DNA from: Coturnix japonica
Taxonomy: Eukaryota > Chordata > Aves > Galliformes > Phasianidae
Assembly: GCF_001577835.2 (NCBI RefSeq)
Contig: NC_029521.1
Location: 19,932,470-19,996,469 of the forward strand
Length of the DNA stretch: 64,000 nt
Reading direction: 5' to 3'
Under the pieces are notes generated by a model. The model was not told where the DNA came from. It did not search any database and saw only the letters and a program-made list of their open reading frames with translations. Positions 1-19,100 of the stretch are shown here, piece after piece; the stretch's first letter is position 1, and each line of letters starts with the position of its first letter. The position numbers and the translations under genes are program-made.

Positions 1-3000
1 TCCAAACGCATCAATCAGTTTCATCCCTCTGAGCCAAAGCAAAAGCAATCTTTATTTTTCCCTGGGTTGAGAGAGAATCAACAGAGGCAAGAGAGAAGAA
101 TGGGAAGGAGTGAATGAGGAACCCCCTCTGCCACTGGCTAGTGGTAGCTCATTTAAACAGATGGCTTTGTTTTGATTTGGACTCTCCATTTTTTTTGTCT
201 CCCCACTAAAGGAGACCTGCAGAGTTGAGTCCAGAAAGGGAGCAATACAGCCGCCTGTTCCCACACAAGTGGGGCGAAAGGCGAGAGGCTTTGAGAATTC
301 CCTGCTTCTTTTCCTTGCCTTCCTCTTTTTCTCTTCCCTCAAGAAATCACAGTTTGAGAGAATTCCCCCCTGCTCCTCCCGTTGGAAAGAAAGACAGAGA
401 AGACATTCTTGACATTCTTTGCAGAGAAAAGGGGTTAAATGTCTGAATTTGGGGGTCACCATGTTATACAAATTGCAATCTAATCGTTTTTACAAGAACA
501 CACGTGTGCTGAGAAAAGGAGCCATGGACAAGAAAGAAAAGGGGACAGACAACCTTTTTTTGTCCTATCTTTTTTTTTTTTCCTCCCCCCAAGGTTTTGG
601 ACTATTGTCATGTCCTGTCTCTCTACCCTCCTCACCCCCGAGAGGGAGAACATTGGTTTTATAGTTAAATTGGTCCGTAAAGCAGAAGGGCTTGGTGCCA
701 TTTCTGTTTGTTTTCCCAAATAAAAGCCCCAGCAGGGTCTCTTTTGCACCGTTGTGGCTTTATTTGAAGAAACTGGCTTTTTCCCATAGCCCAGCGTGTC
801 AGTTTATCCTCTGAACTTAACCTTACGGGAACCCGAACAACAAAAACTCACAGGGTCCCCGAGCTGGAAAGGTAAAGAAATTGTATCTTTTTATTGGACC
901 ATTTAAAGCGTGTGTGGGCCAATTCAGAGAAAGCAGAAGAAAAGAAGGCAAAACTCCCTCTTCTGTCTCTTTTCCCCCGACACAATCTCAAACCATCGTT
1001 GGTGTCATTCCCCCCTACTGCCTCAAGGCCCTTCAGCTGTGCTCGGGAAGCTGAGAGAGGCATTTCTCCTGAAAATCACTTAAAGTCACTTATAATGGCA
1101 TCTCAGAGCCATTTCACATGGAGGTCACCCCCAGAATTCCCCAGTCCTATCCAAACCTCCCTGCAGGAATTAGTAACCTTGGCCTAATGCCGAAGTAATC
1201 TTGGGTAGGATAACTCTGTGAAAAGCAGCTTTGCCAAATAGCTGTGTTTCTCCCTGTGTACATTTATAGATGTTGCTTAACCAAACCTTTCTGTTCTTAG
1301 CATAACCTGCCGCATCCCTTGAGTGTCTTAGCCCCAGTTACGAAGCACCTGGAAAAGATGACAGGTCAGCCCTTCCCTTTGGTGTTGGTGTTCTCTCCAA
1401 ATTGGATGACAAGTGTTGTACAAACGCTGCTCTCCAGATAATTGTCTTTAAATGGGTTTTGTTTCCTTTCTCTGTTTGATACCCTATTCAAATATATCTC
1501 ACTGTTTTGAATAGAACAGTGCACTTTTCAGTATTTATTTATTTATTTAAGTAAATGCTTCCTGACTGGCTTGCTGGGAGTGGATTTTGATGCTAAAATA
1601 TGCGTATGGATCAGTGCTTGGTTTTGGCCTACTTATGTGCAATGGCTTCTCCTCTCTGATGGATAGTCGCAGCTCACAGATGAGGTTTCCAGAGTGAATG
1701 AGTTATGTCCTCAAATTCAGGCATATCAGTTTTCAACAGATGTTCTGAATTCAGCAGTTTCCTAGAATGCATTTAATACTAACCTTGTTTGCTGTGTATT
1801 TGTGTAATATCCATGCTAGTGAATCAAGTTTGACAGAAACTTAGGGTAGGGAGAAAACTGTATTGTTTCAACCCAGCTTTTGGCTTGTAGTTCATGTACA
1901 TCAGAGATAGCTGGCCAAGACCTGAAGCAATTGGACAGAGTGCAGGTAGGGAGCTGCAGACTTCTTCAGAGCTCCAGCTATCAGCAAGGTCTCAGGGAAA
2001 TCCAGTCATGCAAGCGATCATTTTTGCTTGGGAGGCTGTAGATCACTGCAACTTTGTGGTCTTTTTTGTGCCTCTTTGAGTTAGGTGTCTGCTGCCCAAG
2101 AAGTTGTTAAAAAACTATTGGCAATATACTGATATATCTACTGCTTTTTTTATTGCACCTTGATAGGACATCCTGATCATTTGTGGGTTTTCAGGGAACA
2201 GCTGTGGGTTTTGCCCCTTAGGAAGTGGAAGCTGATGGGTTTTGGAGGCAGGGAGTAGTTGGGATAATGAAGACTGAAGAATCTGTGGGCACTAACTTGT
2301 GATTTTGAGCCTGGTGTACCTGTGGCTGCAGAACATTTCCTTCCCAGCGAAGGCTCAGCATGGTTGCACATGCTTGGAAGATATGGGGCTAGCTCAGCAT
2401 GGCGGGCTGGTTCCTGGAACTGCTGGCCCAGGAACCACATAATTTGCTGAAAAACGGGAGAAATATTAATCACATTCAGCGTCTTTATTGATTTTAGTGC
2501 ACCCATGCCAAAACTTAGCTCTTTCTGATTTACGTGTCCAGCGTGCAAGACGGTATGATTTTCCCCTGGTGTCACGTTATAAGTTTTTCACTGTAGCAAC
2601 TAATGTGTTGCTTCTGTAAACTGCTAAAGGGCTGCTGCTGTAAGTAGGGGCTGGACCTCCCAGCTGAAGGCTGTCTTGGCTGACCTGTTCTTGGGGCAGG
2701 AGGATTGAACTGATTAACAAACAAGCAAAATAAGGTTTCCTTTCTGCAAAGTGACTTGTATGCATCTCTGCTGCTTTTCTGTCCACTATGGAAAACTAAT
2801 CCTGATGGGGATTTTGTTTGTTTCTTTTCTGAAACAGCTCGTTTCCTATGAGCTGCTCCCTGCTTTTCCTCTGGTAGCAGAGGACTCAGGCTGGGCAATC
2901 TGTCTTCTGCTTCTTGCAGGTAGACCAAGGACTCATGATTGAGAGAGCAGCTGCTTCCTCTTATGCGTGTCTTCTGACACATGTCCACACATACACTTCA

Positions 3001-4682
3001 TAGGATCGAGCAGGTTGTGTGGAGGCCTTGAGAACAGCATTGTGCCTGTGTCTGTCCTGCTGACTGTGCAGAATGGCAGATGCAGTGGATCGGTGCACTT
3101 GGAGGGGCAGGGCAGTGCCGGAGCTCAGATGTCCAAACCTGACACACTTTGTGGTGAAGCAGGAGCACACATCTACCTCAGCTCAGACTGTGGATGTTTG
3201 ACCACCAGATCTACAGGTGCAGGTGCAGAGTTGCAGCTAGGTTGGTCTGCAAGTAACCCTCCAAGGGTTAACGTATTGTGAGAAGGTTGCAAAGGCCTGA
3301 TGCCTGGAATCCCCTCGATCCCTTGCCTAGAGAAATACAAAGTCCAATAAGCCAGCACCCCTGGATTCGTGTTGGGGGGGATTAATTCATGCACTTGATG
3401 TTAAAGCTTGTCCGAGAGGTTTGCATGGGGGGGCCATTGCTAGGGCTGGTTGGCCTCTCTAAATGGTTGCTAGGGCCCTGGCATCAAGGGCCAATGTAGC
3501 TGCCCACAGCCACGGTCACGGAGGGAATTACACAGCCACAAAGAAATTGTTATTCTACATAATCTGCTCTTTGGAGAGTGACTGTGGGGAAACAGGCTGG
3601 CCCCAGCATGCCGCCAGCTCTGTGATCATAGAAGCGTGCTGGCTGCAAAGATCGGCCAGGGCTCGCCTTCTGATCTGGGGACACCAGGGCTCGAGGCGCT
3701 AATCTGCTTTATCAGCGATTTCTGTCTCCTGACACAAAGGTGTTTACTTGTTTTAACATCTCCTGGGACTCTATTTCTCCTTTTGTGTGGTCTTTATCCC
3801 CCGACGAGGGCTTTAGCCCAGATTACAGGCAGAATTAAGGCATTTGGCGATGTGCCTCAGAACTGTGTGATGCTGGATCAAGGAGCAGAAAGTAACAAAA
3901 TAATGGTGGGAAATGCTGGGAGTGACCCCACAGTGGGGTTCGTGCCGTCGGCTTTCAGGACTGCTTCATTGTCCTGAGAACCAAGGGCCTGTTGGAGAGG
4001 GCGGCCGTGTGGCAGGGTTGGAAAAGCAGGTGCTTCGAGGTTTATTGTGTCCAGCATGTTTGATGTGAAGGGTGTGAGGGGGAGGCGGAGGAAGAAAAGG
4101 AGGGTTTGCAATAGGTGGCCATCTCCAGCAGCTGGGCAGATTGTCCCCTCCGTTCCTGAGAGTCTACTATGGACAGGTGTTGCTGGGATGGATGGAGAGT
4201 TAGTTACTGGCAGCGTGTAGTTTCATGGGACTGAGGGAAGGACCTCAAACTTCTCCCAGCCTTGCTGGGAATTTTGGGAATACCTTAGCAGGCAGTATAC
4301 TGAGGGACAGAGTCTGGGATGGAGTCAACCAGGGCAGTGGCTGCTGCAGATTATCTGGAGTTGAGTATCATTTCCCATGGAAATGGAGCCTCATCATTCA
4401 GTGTATTGGTCGCTTTTCCCAAGGAAGATGATCTCCTGCTGCTAGGGGTCAGCTCTACCTTGGCTCATGTCTTATCATGACCAGCTGTGACTCCTGCTGG
4501 TCTCTATCCTTGGCAATTTGTAGCCCAAACAGTAGCAGAAGCTGGAGGAGGAAGGGCAAAGCTGAGCAGGCTGTTGCATTCTGTTAAATCACAGAAATGA
4601 GATCTAGGAGACTTCTGTGACATCTCTGCTCTGGCCTGCTGGACTCTGCTCTGAATGACTCTTCAATTATGTTTCATTGCAG
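1..4682 (+). other. FBXW4: FBXW4 intron (partial)
   Basis: This stretch is the downstream part of one FBXW4 intron, ending at the acceptor before the exon at 4683. I looked for the preceding exon, which should encode the VWSIA...RIWDLN part of the WD repeats, and found none, so it lies upstream of the window. The first 900 bases are pyrimidine-rich with several T-runs, and a short (TATT)n run sits at about 1531-1548. An enhancer-like island at about 3400-3960 is listed separately. No repeat family was recognised in the remainder. Confidence 0.7.
3400..3960. promoter_or_regulatory. Candidate conserved noncoding element in FBXW4 intron
   Basis: This non-coding island lacks low-complexity sequence and has mixed AT/GC composition with several motif-like words. 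An 11-base word, attgctagggc/gttgctagggc, occurs twice 30 bases apart at 3436 and 3466. TGATCATAG and GGTGTTTACTTG follow, the latter forkhead-like. In mouse, FBXW4 introns are known to hold distant FGF8 enhancers, so an enhancer is plausible here. This is inference from composition and location; no alignment was available. Confidence 0.35.
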
Positions 4683-5505
4683 TGGTCAGCTGTTAACCTG
4701 CTTAGGGACTGACTTTCACCACGGAGCTGGAGTGCTTGATGTCTTGTATGAAACTCCCTCCCTTCTCCTCTCATGTGGGTATGACACTTACATCCGCTAC
4801 TGGGACATACGGACCAGCACCAGGTGAGCCTACCCTGCTGGAGTCTGGGGCTGTGCAGGGATCCTCTGGGCTCTCCTTGTGCAGTGCCTGGGGACTTGCC
4901 TGCAGCTTGGTTAGCTCCTTCAGGCAAAAAGGACCTTGGTTCCAGTCCAGGTGCTGGGTGGTGGAGCCTCAGCTGCTCTCTGTTTTGTGTTGTCATTGCA
5001 GAAAATGTGTCCGGGAGTGGGAAGAGCCCCATGACAGCGCCTTGTACTGCATAAGGACCGATGGGAACCATATGATTGCAAGCGGCTCTTCCCACTACGG
5101 AGTGGTGCGCCTCTGGGATAAGCGGCAGACTCAGTGCCTGCAGGTGAGGGCTGGTTGGAGGCCAGGCAGCAGCGGGGCTTCTGGCTCGTTCTCTGGCAGC
5201 CAGCTTCCCGTGTCTCTTTGAAGGAAGAGACAGAGGCTGTTGAGCTGTCTTCAGAGAGAGTCCACCATGGGGAGCCTAACCTTTACTCCTGCTTTTCTGG
5301 GGCGTCTGACTGTTCGGGCCTGAAAAACCTGTTGGGGTCTGTGGGCTGACCTCTTCTTTGAAACACTGACTCTCCTGTTTTCTTGCAGAGCTTTCACCTG
5401 TCTTCACCCACCAGCAGCCCAGTGTACTGCCTCCGTTTCAGTACCACCCATCTGTACGCTGCCCTGGCATCAGCCTTGCACGTCCTTGACTTCACGGCCT
5501 CGTGA
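4683..5505 (+). CDS. FBXW4: F-box/WD repeat protein 4, last three coding exons (partial)
   Basis: FBXW4 (dactylin) is a substrate-recognition subunit of SCF-type ubiquitin ligases. Its F-box binds SKP1 and its WD repeats bind the target; duplications of this locus cause split-hand/foot malformation 3 in human. Three exons are visible: 4683-4823, 5002-5143 and 5389-5505 (stop TGA). They join in frame with GT-AG borders to give the last 132 residues. These include GQLLTCLGTDFHHGAGVLDV, CGYDTYIRYWD, YGVVRLWD and HLYAALASALHVLDF, which follow human FBXW4 almost residue for residue to the C-terminus. The visible part covers the final WD blades; the F-box and earlier blades are upstream of the window. 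The split Ser codon at 4683 needs an upstream exon ending AG. The gene converges on DPCD. Confidence 0.95.
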
Positions 5506-6148
5506 AGGGCACCGTAACTGCTTCTGGTCGCCCCAGCTCAGCAAAGTTGACACTTGGATCAGGGAAAAGCAGGGCAGGAGAGGTGAGAGTGGCCCAAAGG
5601 CTTCTATAGAGATTCTTTACCTGCCAGAAAGCTATGTTAAAGAGTCCGGAAGGGGCAAGGTTTTCTCAACTTCATCTGCCCCTTAGTGGAAATAAAGGCC
5701 AATTGACCTTTACATTTTTTATTTTGTACAAGTCAGGGTTTGTAATATTATCTGTTCTTGTTTTGTTTTGTTTTGTTCCTTTTTTTCTTTTTTTTTTTTT
5801 TTTTTTTTCAAACTCTCCTGTGGATACATTTGAGGGGCAGGTTGAGCCAGAACGCCCTATCAGCTTGTATGCTGGTCAGGTTGAGATCAGCCAAACTGAG
5901 CCACGTGAAGCAAGTCTGTGTGTGTGGGGTACACTGATTTGGCAGAAGGGAAAGTGCCTGGAACAGGGACTCCTTTTCACCTGTGCTTGCTCTCTTGACA
6001 GCTGCTTGTGCTGTCCTTTTCAGCCAAGAGAAAGAATTGAGCTAAAAGGCAGAGCCAGCCCTGCTTTCAGTGTATGCCTCCCCTAACTGGCCATCAGGTC
6101 AGACAGTGCACTTGGCAGGGCTGAAACAGTTGTATTTTGCTAAATAAA
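5506..6148 (+). terminator. FBXW4: FBXW4 3' UTR and polyadenylation signals
   Basis: A canonical AATAAA lies at 5691-5696, 186 bases after the stop, and is the most likely end of the transcript. A second AATAAA at 6143-6148 could serve a longer form. Between them is a (TTTTG)n stretch running into a long T-run (about 5756-5808) that would be transcribed as U-rich sequence in a long isoform. Which signal is used cannot be told from sequence alone. Confidence 0.65.
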
Positions 6149-8793
6149 ACTCTGAAGGGAAACAGAAGAGAGTGTTTGTTTTGTTTCAAGTCCCAGAGGA
6201 GCTGTGATATTATCTGCTGGTTGTAGAGGAAACTGGCCCTGTTTTCAGACAGCCTGTATGACTGGAGGGTCTCTCTCTGGGTAGATGCTGTGACACTTCT
6301 GCATTGAAGGCAGTTGCTGGGATCTTGGCTCTCAGACCACTTATTCAAACAAGGAACAAAAGCACAAACTCACTTGCTGCCTGCACACAAGCAGCAAACC
6401 AGGCTAGTGCAAACACCAAGGCCTTGCTGTGACTCACTGGGATTATGTGGGAACACCTAAGAGGGCTCAACTTTTTTGCAACGGCCTTCTGAACCTGACC
6501 AGAACTGAATCTCCCAGCTGTAGCTTTCATGTATTCTATGCTGTTTGAATGATTGTGGATGCCTGTGGATGAGTGCAGTATTGTCTGGGATCTGGTCCTC
6601 CGTGGAGAAGGAGATGCATGAACTCTTATTAGGCTGCGAGTTCATGCATCCTGGATAGGCAAATGAGACTTTTTGTGTCACAAGTTGGCAGCACCTTTAG
6701 GACAAAGCAGCCAGCATGGTGCTTTGTTAGGACTTGAAAGGCAATTTCTGCCTTCAGGAGGCTGCTTTTCTCTTTTGATCCACAGTGATTGGAAGATGTG
6801 TGCTAGAACCCCTGTTGGAGCAAGAAGGGAGTGGAATCAACCAGGTTCTCACCTGCTTGAAGACAGCCCTCCACTCCCAGTAGATGTGAGACAGCAGCTC
6901 AGGGTGCAAAGTAATTGGCTTTGCTGCAGGATCATATTCTCACAAAGCTCTTTCCAGCACAGCTTCCTGTCTCAGTTTGTGATCCAGCTCTGCTGACAAT
7001 TATGACAGCTTACTGCCAGCTTCCATGTAGCTGCTGTGGTGCCACATGTTCTCCTGGAGTCTTAAGTGGCAGAATTGATATCTAAGTGCCCCAGGCACTG
7101 ATCTACTGCTGTAAAAAGATGTTGCTACTGGAGCAATCTTCCATCTATGCAGATCTGTAAATCCCAAAGACAGCTGGTCCAGGATAATGATTCTGGAGAA
7201 GACCTCTGGACTACAGGTAACATGGAGCTGTTGTCCAAAAGATGGAGCTTTGTGTCAGGGGCTGCTAAATACTGTTGCCGTGTTGCTCGGAGCACTTCAA
7301 GCTCTGCATGGGAGAAGAGCTTTAGGTACATGATTAGGCATGAGACACAAGACTAGAGATGGCAGAGCTTGGAAGTGGGGAGGAAGGTCTGTGTTTTCTC
7401 AGATCCTGCAGTGTTCCAGGTCCTTTAATGAAACAGCAAGTTGGGGGGAGGGACGGAGATATTAAATGTCTCTGACAGAGTCCCCAGAGAGAGACTCTGA
7501 AGGATTTGGGTTAATGTTGGGTGGGAGGAGAGGTTCTTTATTGCACTGGGACTTGGGCAAGGCTCAGAGTAGGAATGAGCATGTCAGCAGATTATGTGAA
7601 CAGTGTCCCTCGTGTGTCCTGTGACAGCCCCACCTGCAACACTGCTGCCTGCCAGTCCTGCCATTCCCTTTCTTCAGCCCCCGTTGGTGGATCCTGCACT
7701 TTTCTATCTATCTGCTCTTAGGTTCTTTCTGGTTGAAACCTAGAACAGAGCTGCAAATCCACAGTGATGCCAGCACTGGTTGGTTGAAGGATGCACCCTC
7801 CCACCTCAACATTCCATTAAGGAATGGGAAGACAAGTGGGGCTTGGCACACCGCTTCTGCTGATTTCTGCCTGTCGACAGTGCCTTGGGAAGACTGCAGA
7901 TGGGAGCTGAAGTTAGGCAGCACGGAGGGTATGACTGAGGATGCCAGCAAAGCTCTAAGTAGTTTTTGTGGTTTGAAAGCATGCTTGTCTTGGGAGCTAT
8001 GCTGGGAGCCCACAGCACGCACACTGAAGAGTTGCATTTGTTCTGGGCAGAAGCTGTTCAAATATGAACTGGGGATGAAAGGACATGCAGAAGTCTAAGC
8101 ACAGGGATGGTTGATACAATGAGGACAGTAGCCAGCTGGAAGGTGAGCTGTTAAACGAGCATTGATGGAGTTGTCCCCATGCACAGGGTGCTGTCTTTAC
8201 AGTGAGACTTACACTGGGACAAGGCCTGCAAAGGTTTCAGGAGGTTCGGCTACCCTTGAGTTGGCCAGTGGCTCCTGTCACCATGTTCACTTCTGTGTCA
8301 TACAAATGAAGGCAGCTGCATCTGAGTTTCTTCACGCTGCACAACAGCCCTGCATCCTGCACGTCACGTTGCACATGGCTGGTCATAAGGAAGCAGCTCT
8401 TCACCCTATTTTGTATGCTGTGCCTTCTCAAGCCTAAGCACTGAAGCTGTTTGCAGAGAAACCAGTCACCAGAACATCATTTTAACAGTATGGAGGACCC
8501 TGTGCAACAACACAAGAGGGAGCTGCTTCCAAGCACATTCCAGGCAGGTAACAGGTGTGAGGAAGGGGTTCTTTTTCTCCACATGGGGAACTACCCAGCT
8601 TTCATGTTCCTTCTCCCACTACAGGATGGGGAAAGGGCGGCTGATTACAGCTGTGACATACTTTCTTTGCTTGCTGCAGCTTCCCACAACTAATAGAAGG
8701 ATCATAAAAGTCCACGTAAATCAGGCCAGGTGGCAAAAGACAGACTGCCTTGCAGTTTCCCTGGGCCTGCAAAAATTCCTCCAAACAGCTCTA
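6149..8793. other. Intergenic stretch between FBXW4 and DPCD 3' ends
   Basis: This gap separates the converging 3' ends of the two genes. Open frames in it are short, overlap on both strands and show no recognisable family. I saw no CR1, tandem repeat, tRNA or other RNA gene. I see nothing functional here. Confidence 0.6.
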
Positions 8794-8811
8794 TTAACAA
8801 CACGACAAATT

Positions 8812-8817
8812 TTTATT
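8812..8817 (-). terminator. DPCD: DPCD polyadenylation signal
   Basis: On the minus strand this reads AATAAA, about 77 bases after the DPCD stop codon at 8894-8896, so the 3' UTR is very short, on the order of 100 bases. A second reverse-complement AATAAA is not seen between the stop and this site. Confidence 0.8.
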
Positions 8818-8893
8818 AGAAAAGGCAAAATAAATACCATGAAGCTGTGGTAGAAAGCTGTCCCCATTACCTCAGCCTCTTAGCAGCCACTGC

Positions 8894-15800
<6,907 letters not shown>

Positions 15801-15802
<2 letters not shown>

Positions 15803-16156
15803 GGCGGCCGGGGCCCGTGGCCACGGCAACGCTCACACTTCCGCCGCCGCCCGGAAGGCCTCTGCCGGCGACCCGGAGGTGAGTGCGGCCTAGCGCGGCT
15901 GTGTGAGCCCCCCTCCGCTCTATGGGCTCCGGGCCTTCTGTCAGCCCTATGGGGCCCTCACAGGGATCGCTGCCAGCCCAATTCCCCAACAACAGCAAAC
16001 CAGCGGTACCGACCGACAAAGGCCATAAGCAAAAGATGCGAAAATTAAGTTGTTTTTGATTGTGTGTAACTGTTTTAAGCAGCTTTCTCTGTTCTTACTG
16101 CTGTTCAGCAGCTGCAGCTTAACTTCCCCCCAGGGGAGCGAGGCACAGCCCGGCCT
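15801..16156 (+). other. POLL: POLL 5' leader: non-coding exon, intron and possible in-frame extension
   Basis: A donor GGAG|GTGAGT at 15879 and an acceptor TTCAG|CAG|CTG at 16109 (or 16112, a NAGNAG pair) define a 5' exon and a 230-nt intron. An ATG at 15801 with a strong Kozak context starts a frame of 26 codons up to the donor. It continues through 16 codons of the next exon directly into the conserved POLL ATG at 16157 with no stop. Whether transcripts start upstream of 15801 decides if this is 5' UTR or a 42-residue extension; 5' UTR is the default reading. Confidence 0.5.
15817..15830. promoter_or_regulatory. RFX X-box
   Basis: The sequence GTGGCCACGGCAAC matches the RFX consensus palindrome GTTGCCATGGCAAC at 12 of 14 positions. 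The right half-site GGCAAC is perfect and the left half has one change. It lies 15-28 bases upstream of the DPCD start codon. RFX2/RFX3 with FOXJ1 are known activators of cilia genes through such sites, which fits the ciliary role of DPCD. Confidence 0.6.
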
Positions 16157-19100
16157 ATGGAACCACGGGGGATTGTCAAAGCCTTTCCCAAGAGGAAGAA
16201 GGTGAGGGAGGACTCGGGGAAAGGCGTCCCTCCAAAGATCCCAAAGGAAGGAATGGAGGAGCCCGAGGGTAAGTCCCATGTCCCATGTATAGGATGTAAT
16301 TGGAGGTGCTGTGCCCTAAAGGCTTCTTATGGCCCAAGTGTATTTTCTGAAGAGGTCTGGCTGGCTTCAATGTGTCCAGCCCATGTGCCACCTAAGATAT
16401 GTAGCACATTTAGTTCAGGACACTGTTTCTCTGTCATTGATTTCCTGCCTCTGTGCTTTTCCACAGCGGAGTGGCTGAAGCCAGTCAGTGCCTACGTGCT
16501 GCAAGCTGGCATTGGCCAAGCTAGAGCAGAGATCTTCCACAAGCAGATTGTCCAGAATGGAGGATGTGTACACAACCGTCTCTGCTCAGAGGTGACTCAC
16601 GTCATTGTAGCTGAAGATATGGACTGTGATCGGGCCTTTCGGCTCCTGAAATTAGCCAAGCTGCCTTCCAGGCTGCAGCTGGTGAAGGCATCCTGGCTCA
16701 GTGATTGCATTAGAGATCAGAAGCTGCTCAGTACCGCTGGCTACAGTGTCTTTGTCCCTCGGAGGTAGGCACGTCATGCCGTTTTTCCTCTCTATCGTGC
16801 CTTAATCCTAAATTGAATCGCACTAAACTTTGACCCCCGCTCACAATCGCAGACTACATCTCTTCACAACTCCCTTGGGCATGGCTCAGAATCCTTTTTT
16901 TTTTTTGCCATACAGATAGTGAAGTTTAGTGATTTTGTGACTGGCTGCCATTCTTTGTGGTAGCAGAACTTGGAGCAGAGCTAAGAGTGTTAGTAGAAGT
17001 CCTTTTTCTCATTGATGGTGCTAAAGGCACTTCTTAATTCATCAATGATAGCAAGATTTTCCTATTTTTATTTTTAGAGATACTGAGGATTAAACACTGT
17101 TCCTTACTGCAGGTGAAGAGTAGAGAGAGAACTGACAACTAGGCACAAGAAGAAATAAGGTGTGAAAGAGCAGCAGTCGCAGGTTAGGGTCAAAATGTTT
17201 TGATGGAAGCACAGAAGTGTTTAAGACTGAGGTAGATTGGAGTGGAAGTTGTGGGTCAGTGGGATGGATTGAAACTGGGGGATTGAGCCAAAGCCAGAAT
17301 AATCTGGGAGTAAAATTCACATTGTTTATTTCATTCCAAAATATGTGTAAAGGTTTTTTTGGGCAAACTTTGTGGGGCTGATAAATACTCCTCTTCTAAG
17401 GTGTCTGATCATTGGCAGGTACCGGGAAGAGGGAGAACAGCAGCAGCAGCAGCTCCTGGGCAGTGAAGAAATTCAGTCCTTGACAGAGGAGTGTGCAGCA
17501 GAACCAAATGCTAAAGCACAGATGGGGGATTCCTCACAGCAAAACCTGGGCAGCCTTACACAGCAGCAACCATCTGAGGTGAGGCTCCCACACAGGCTCT
17601 GCTCCTTGTGGACAGGTCCTGTGTACTTTGTTTGGTAAGAGCATTCCTGCAGGGCTATGATGCTGGATTTTTTGAGCAAAGGGATGTTGTTGGGATGTTT
17701 CAGTGTGTTGCTGCTGGCAGGCTTGGGCTGTAGATGTGGCCATTGCTTCTCTTTATCCCTTTAGGTGTTTTAAGTAGAAAAAACACGCCGTAAATTCCCA
17801 TCCCTATCAGAATATTTCTAGCTTTAGCAGTCCAGGTGCTCCTATCAGGCCAAGGCTCACTCCAGTGATCATGTTTCCCCTGCCTCTTTTTGAGGAGTGC
17901 TCCCTGGCCAAGAATATCTCCTTTGCAGGGAGCACTGATATTTCATCCCGTGTTCCTGCCTGAGCCACACTGACACATTCTCTGCTCTGTTCAGACACAT
18001 GTGCAGTGGATCAGGTTGCTACTAGAATGATTGTGATGGTCTGCTTAAAATATCTGTGTTGAGGTATTGGTGGCCTCTGCTGTGAGTCAGCTTCCACAGG
18101 TCTGCCATCAGCTTTGTCTTCTTTTCCTGTGTTTCTGCCCAAGTTTGCTGAACTCTCTTCTGTGTTGGCATTATCCAAACTGATCTGCAGCAAAATTACC
18201 ACAGACCTCTTAAAACAGCAGCTGCCTTGTAATGCTGGTATCTGATGCTGTGTTTGCTAGTTCAGTCTCAAGTCATAGGTGCTGAATTTGTTTTATGAAA
18301 CACTACAATTATCCCCTAGTTGGCATCCCACCAAGGACTCCATTGTTTTAGGTTTTCCTTTCTCATGAACGCATGCTTGGGGTATCTTTTCTCCCCACAT
18401 TTATTGTCTAGTATGATAGAGTTGGCTAGTTAACTGTATCACCTTTGCAATAACCCTGTCTTTGCTGTTTATTCTAACTCTAGTGGCAATCATTAATAAC
18501 ACATTTCACACTTAAGAGCAAGAAAGGGACTTCTGTGCTGTTATGGATCCTGTGGCAACTGTCCTGCTTTCTTCTCACGTTTACTTTGGGTGGTCAGACA
18601 GCTGCTAGAGCCTGTGGGACGCCTTGCTGCCTTTTTTTCTTTTAAATCCCCTCAAGCAGTGACACTTCCTGTTAGTCTGCATGCAGAAACACTATCTGTA
18701 GGCACCTGAGTAAATTCCCTTGGTCCAAGCTTAGGGCTGTGTGGGGTTGAGGGGGGACCCACTGGTCATGCTCTAAAGACAGTACCTCACGCTTAAAAGA
18801 AAATGACACCAACAGAGAAGCTGAAACTGAAATCTTAATGTGGAAGTAGCATCCATTTAAGCACTGGATATTTTTTAGCGTGTTCTGTTCTCTAGACAAC
18901 AAGAAGTGTACTGGTGTGTTGTACTGAACAGGGTTTGGGTGTGAACTCTGCAGAAATCCTGCTGGCAGTCAGGTTGTAGCAACTGCTTTGTGATTGGCAT
19001 CAAGTTGCTGTAGTTTTCTGCAAGGCGGCAAGTGGTGCCAGTTATTTGCTTATGGAACCCTGTACTGTCTCACCCAGCTCTGCAAGCCACCTGCTGTAGG

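Noticed and set aside
1-4682. Upstream FBXW4 exon
   Set aside because: Searched for codons of VWSIA and RIWDLN with splice sites; not found, so the exon must lie outside the window.
5756-5808. Possible minus-strand retrotransposed tail (long T-run)
   Set aside because: The neighbouring sequence has no element body; (TTTTG)n grading into poly-T is ordinary slippage repeat.
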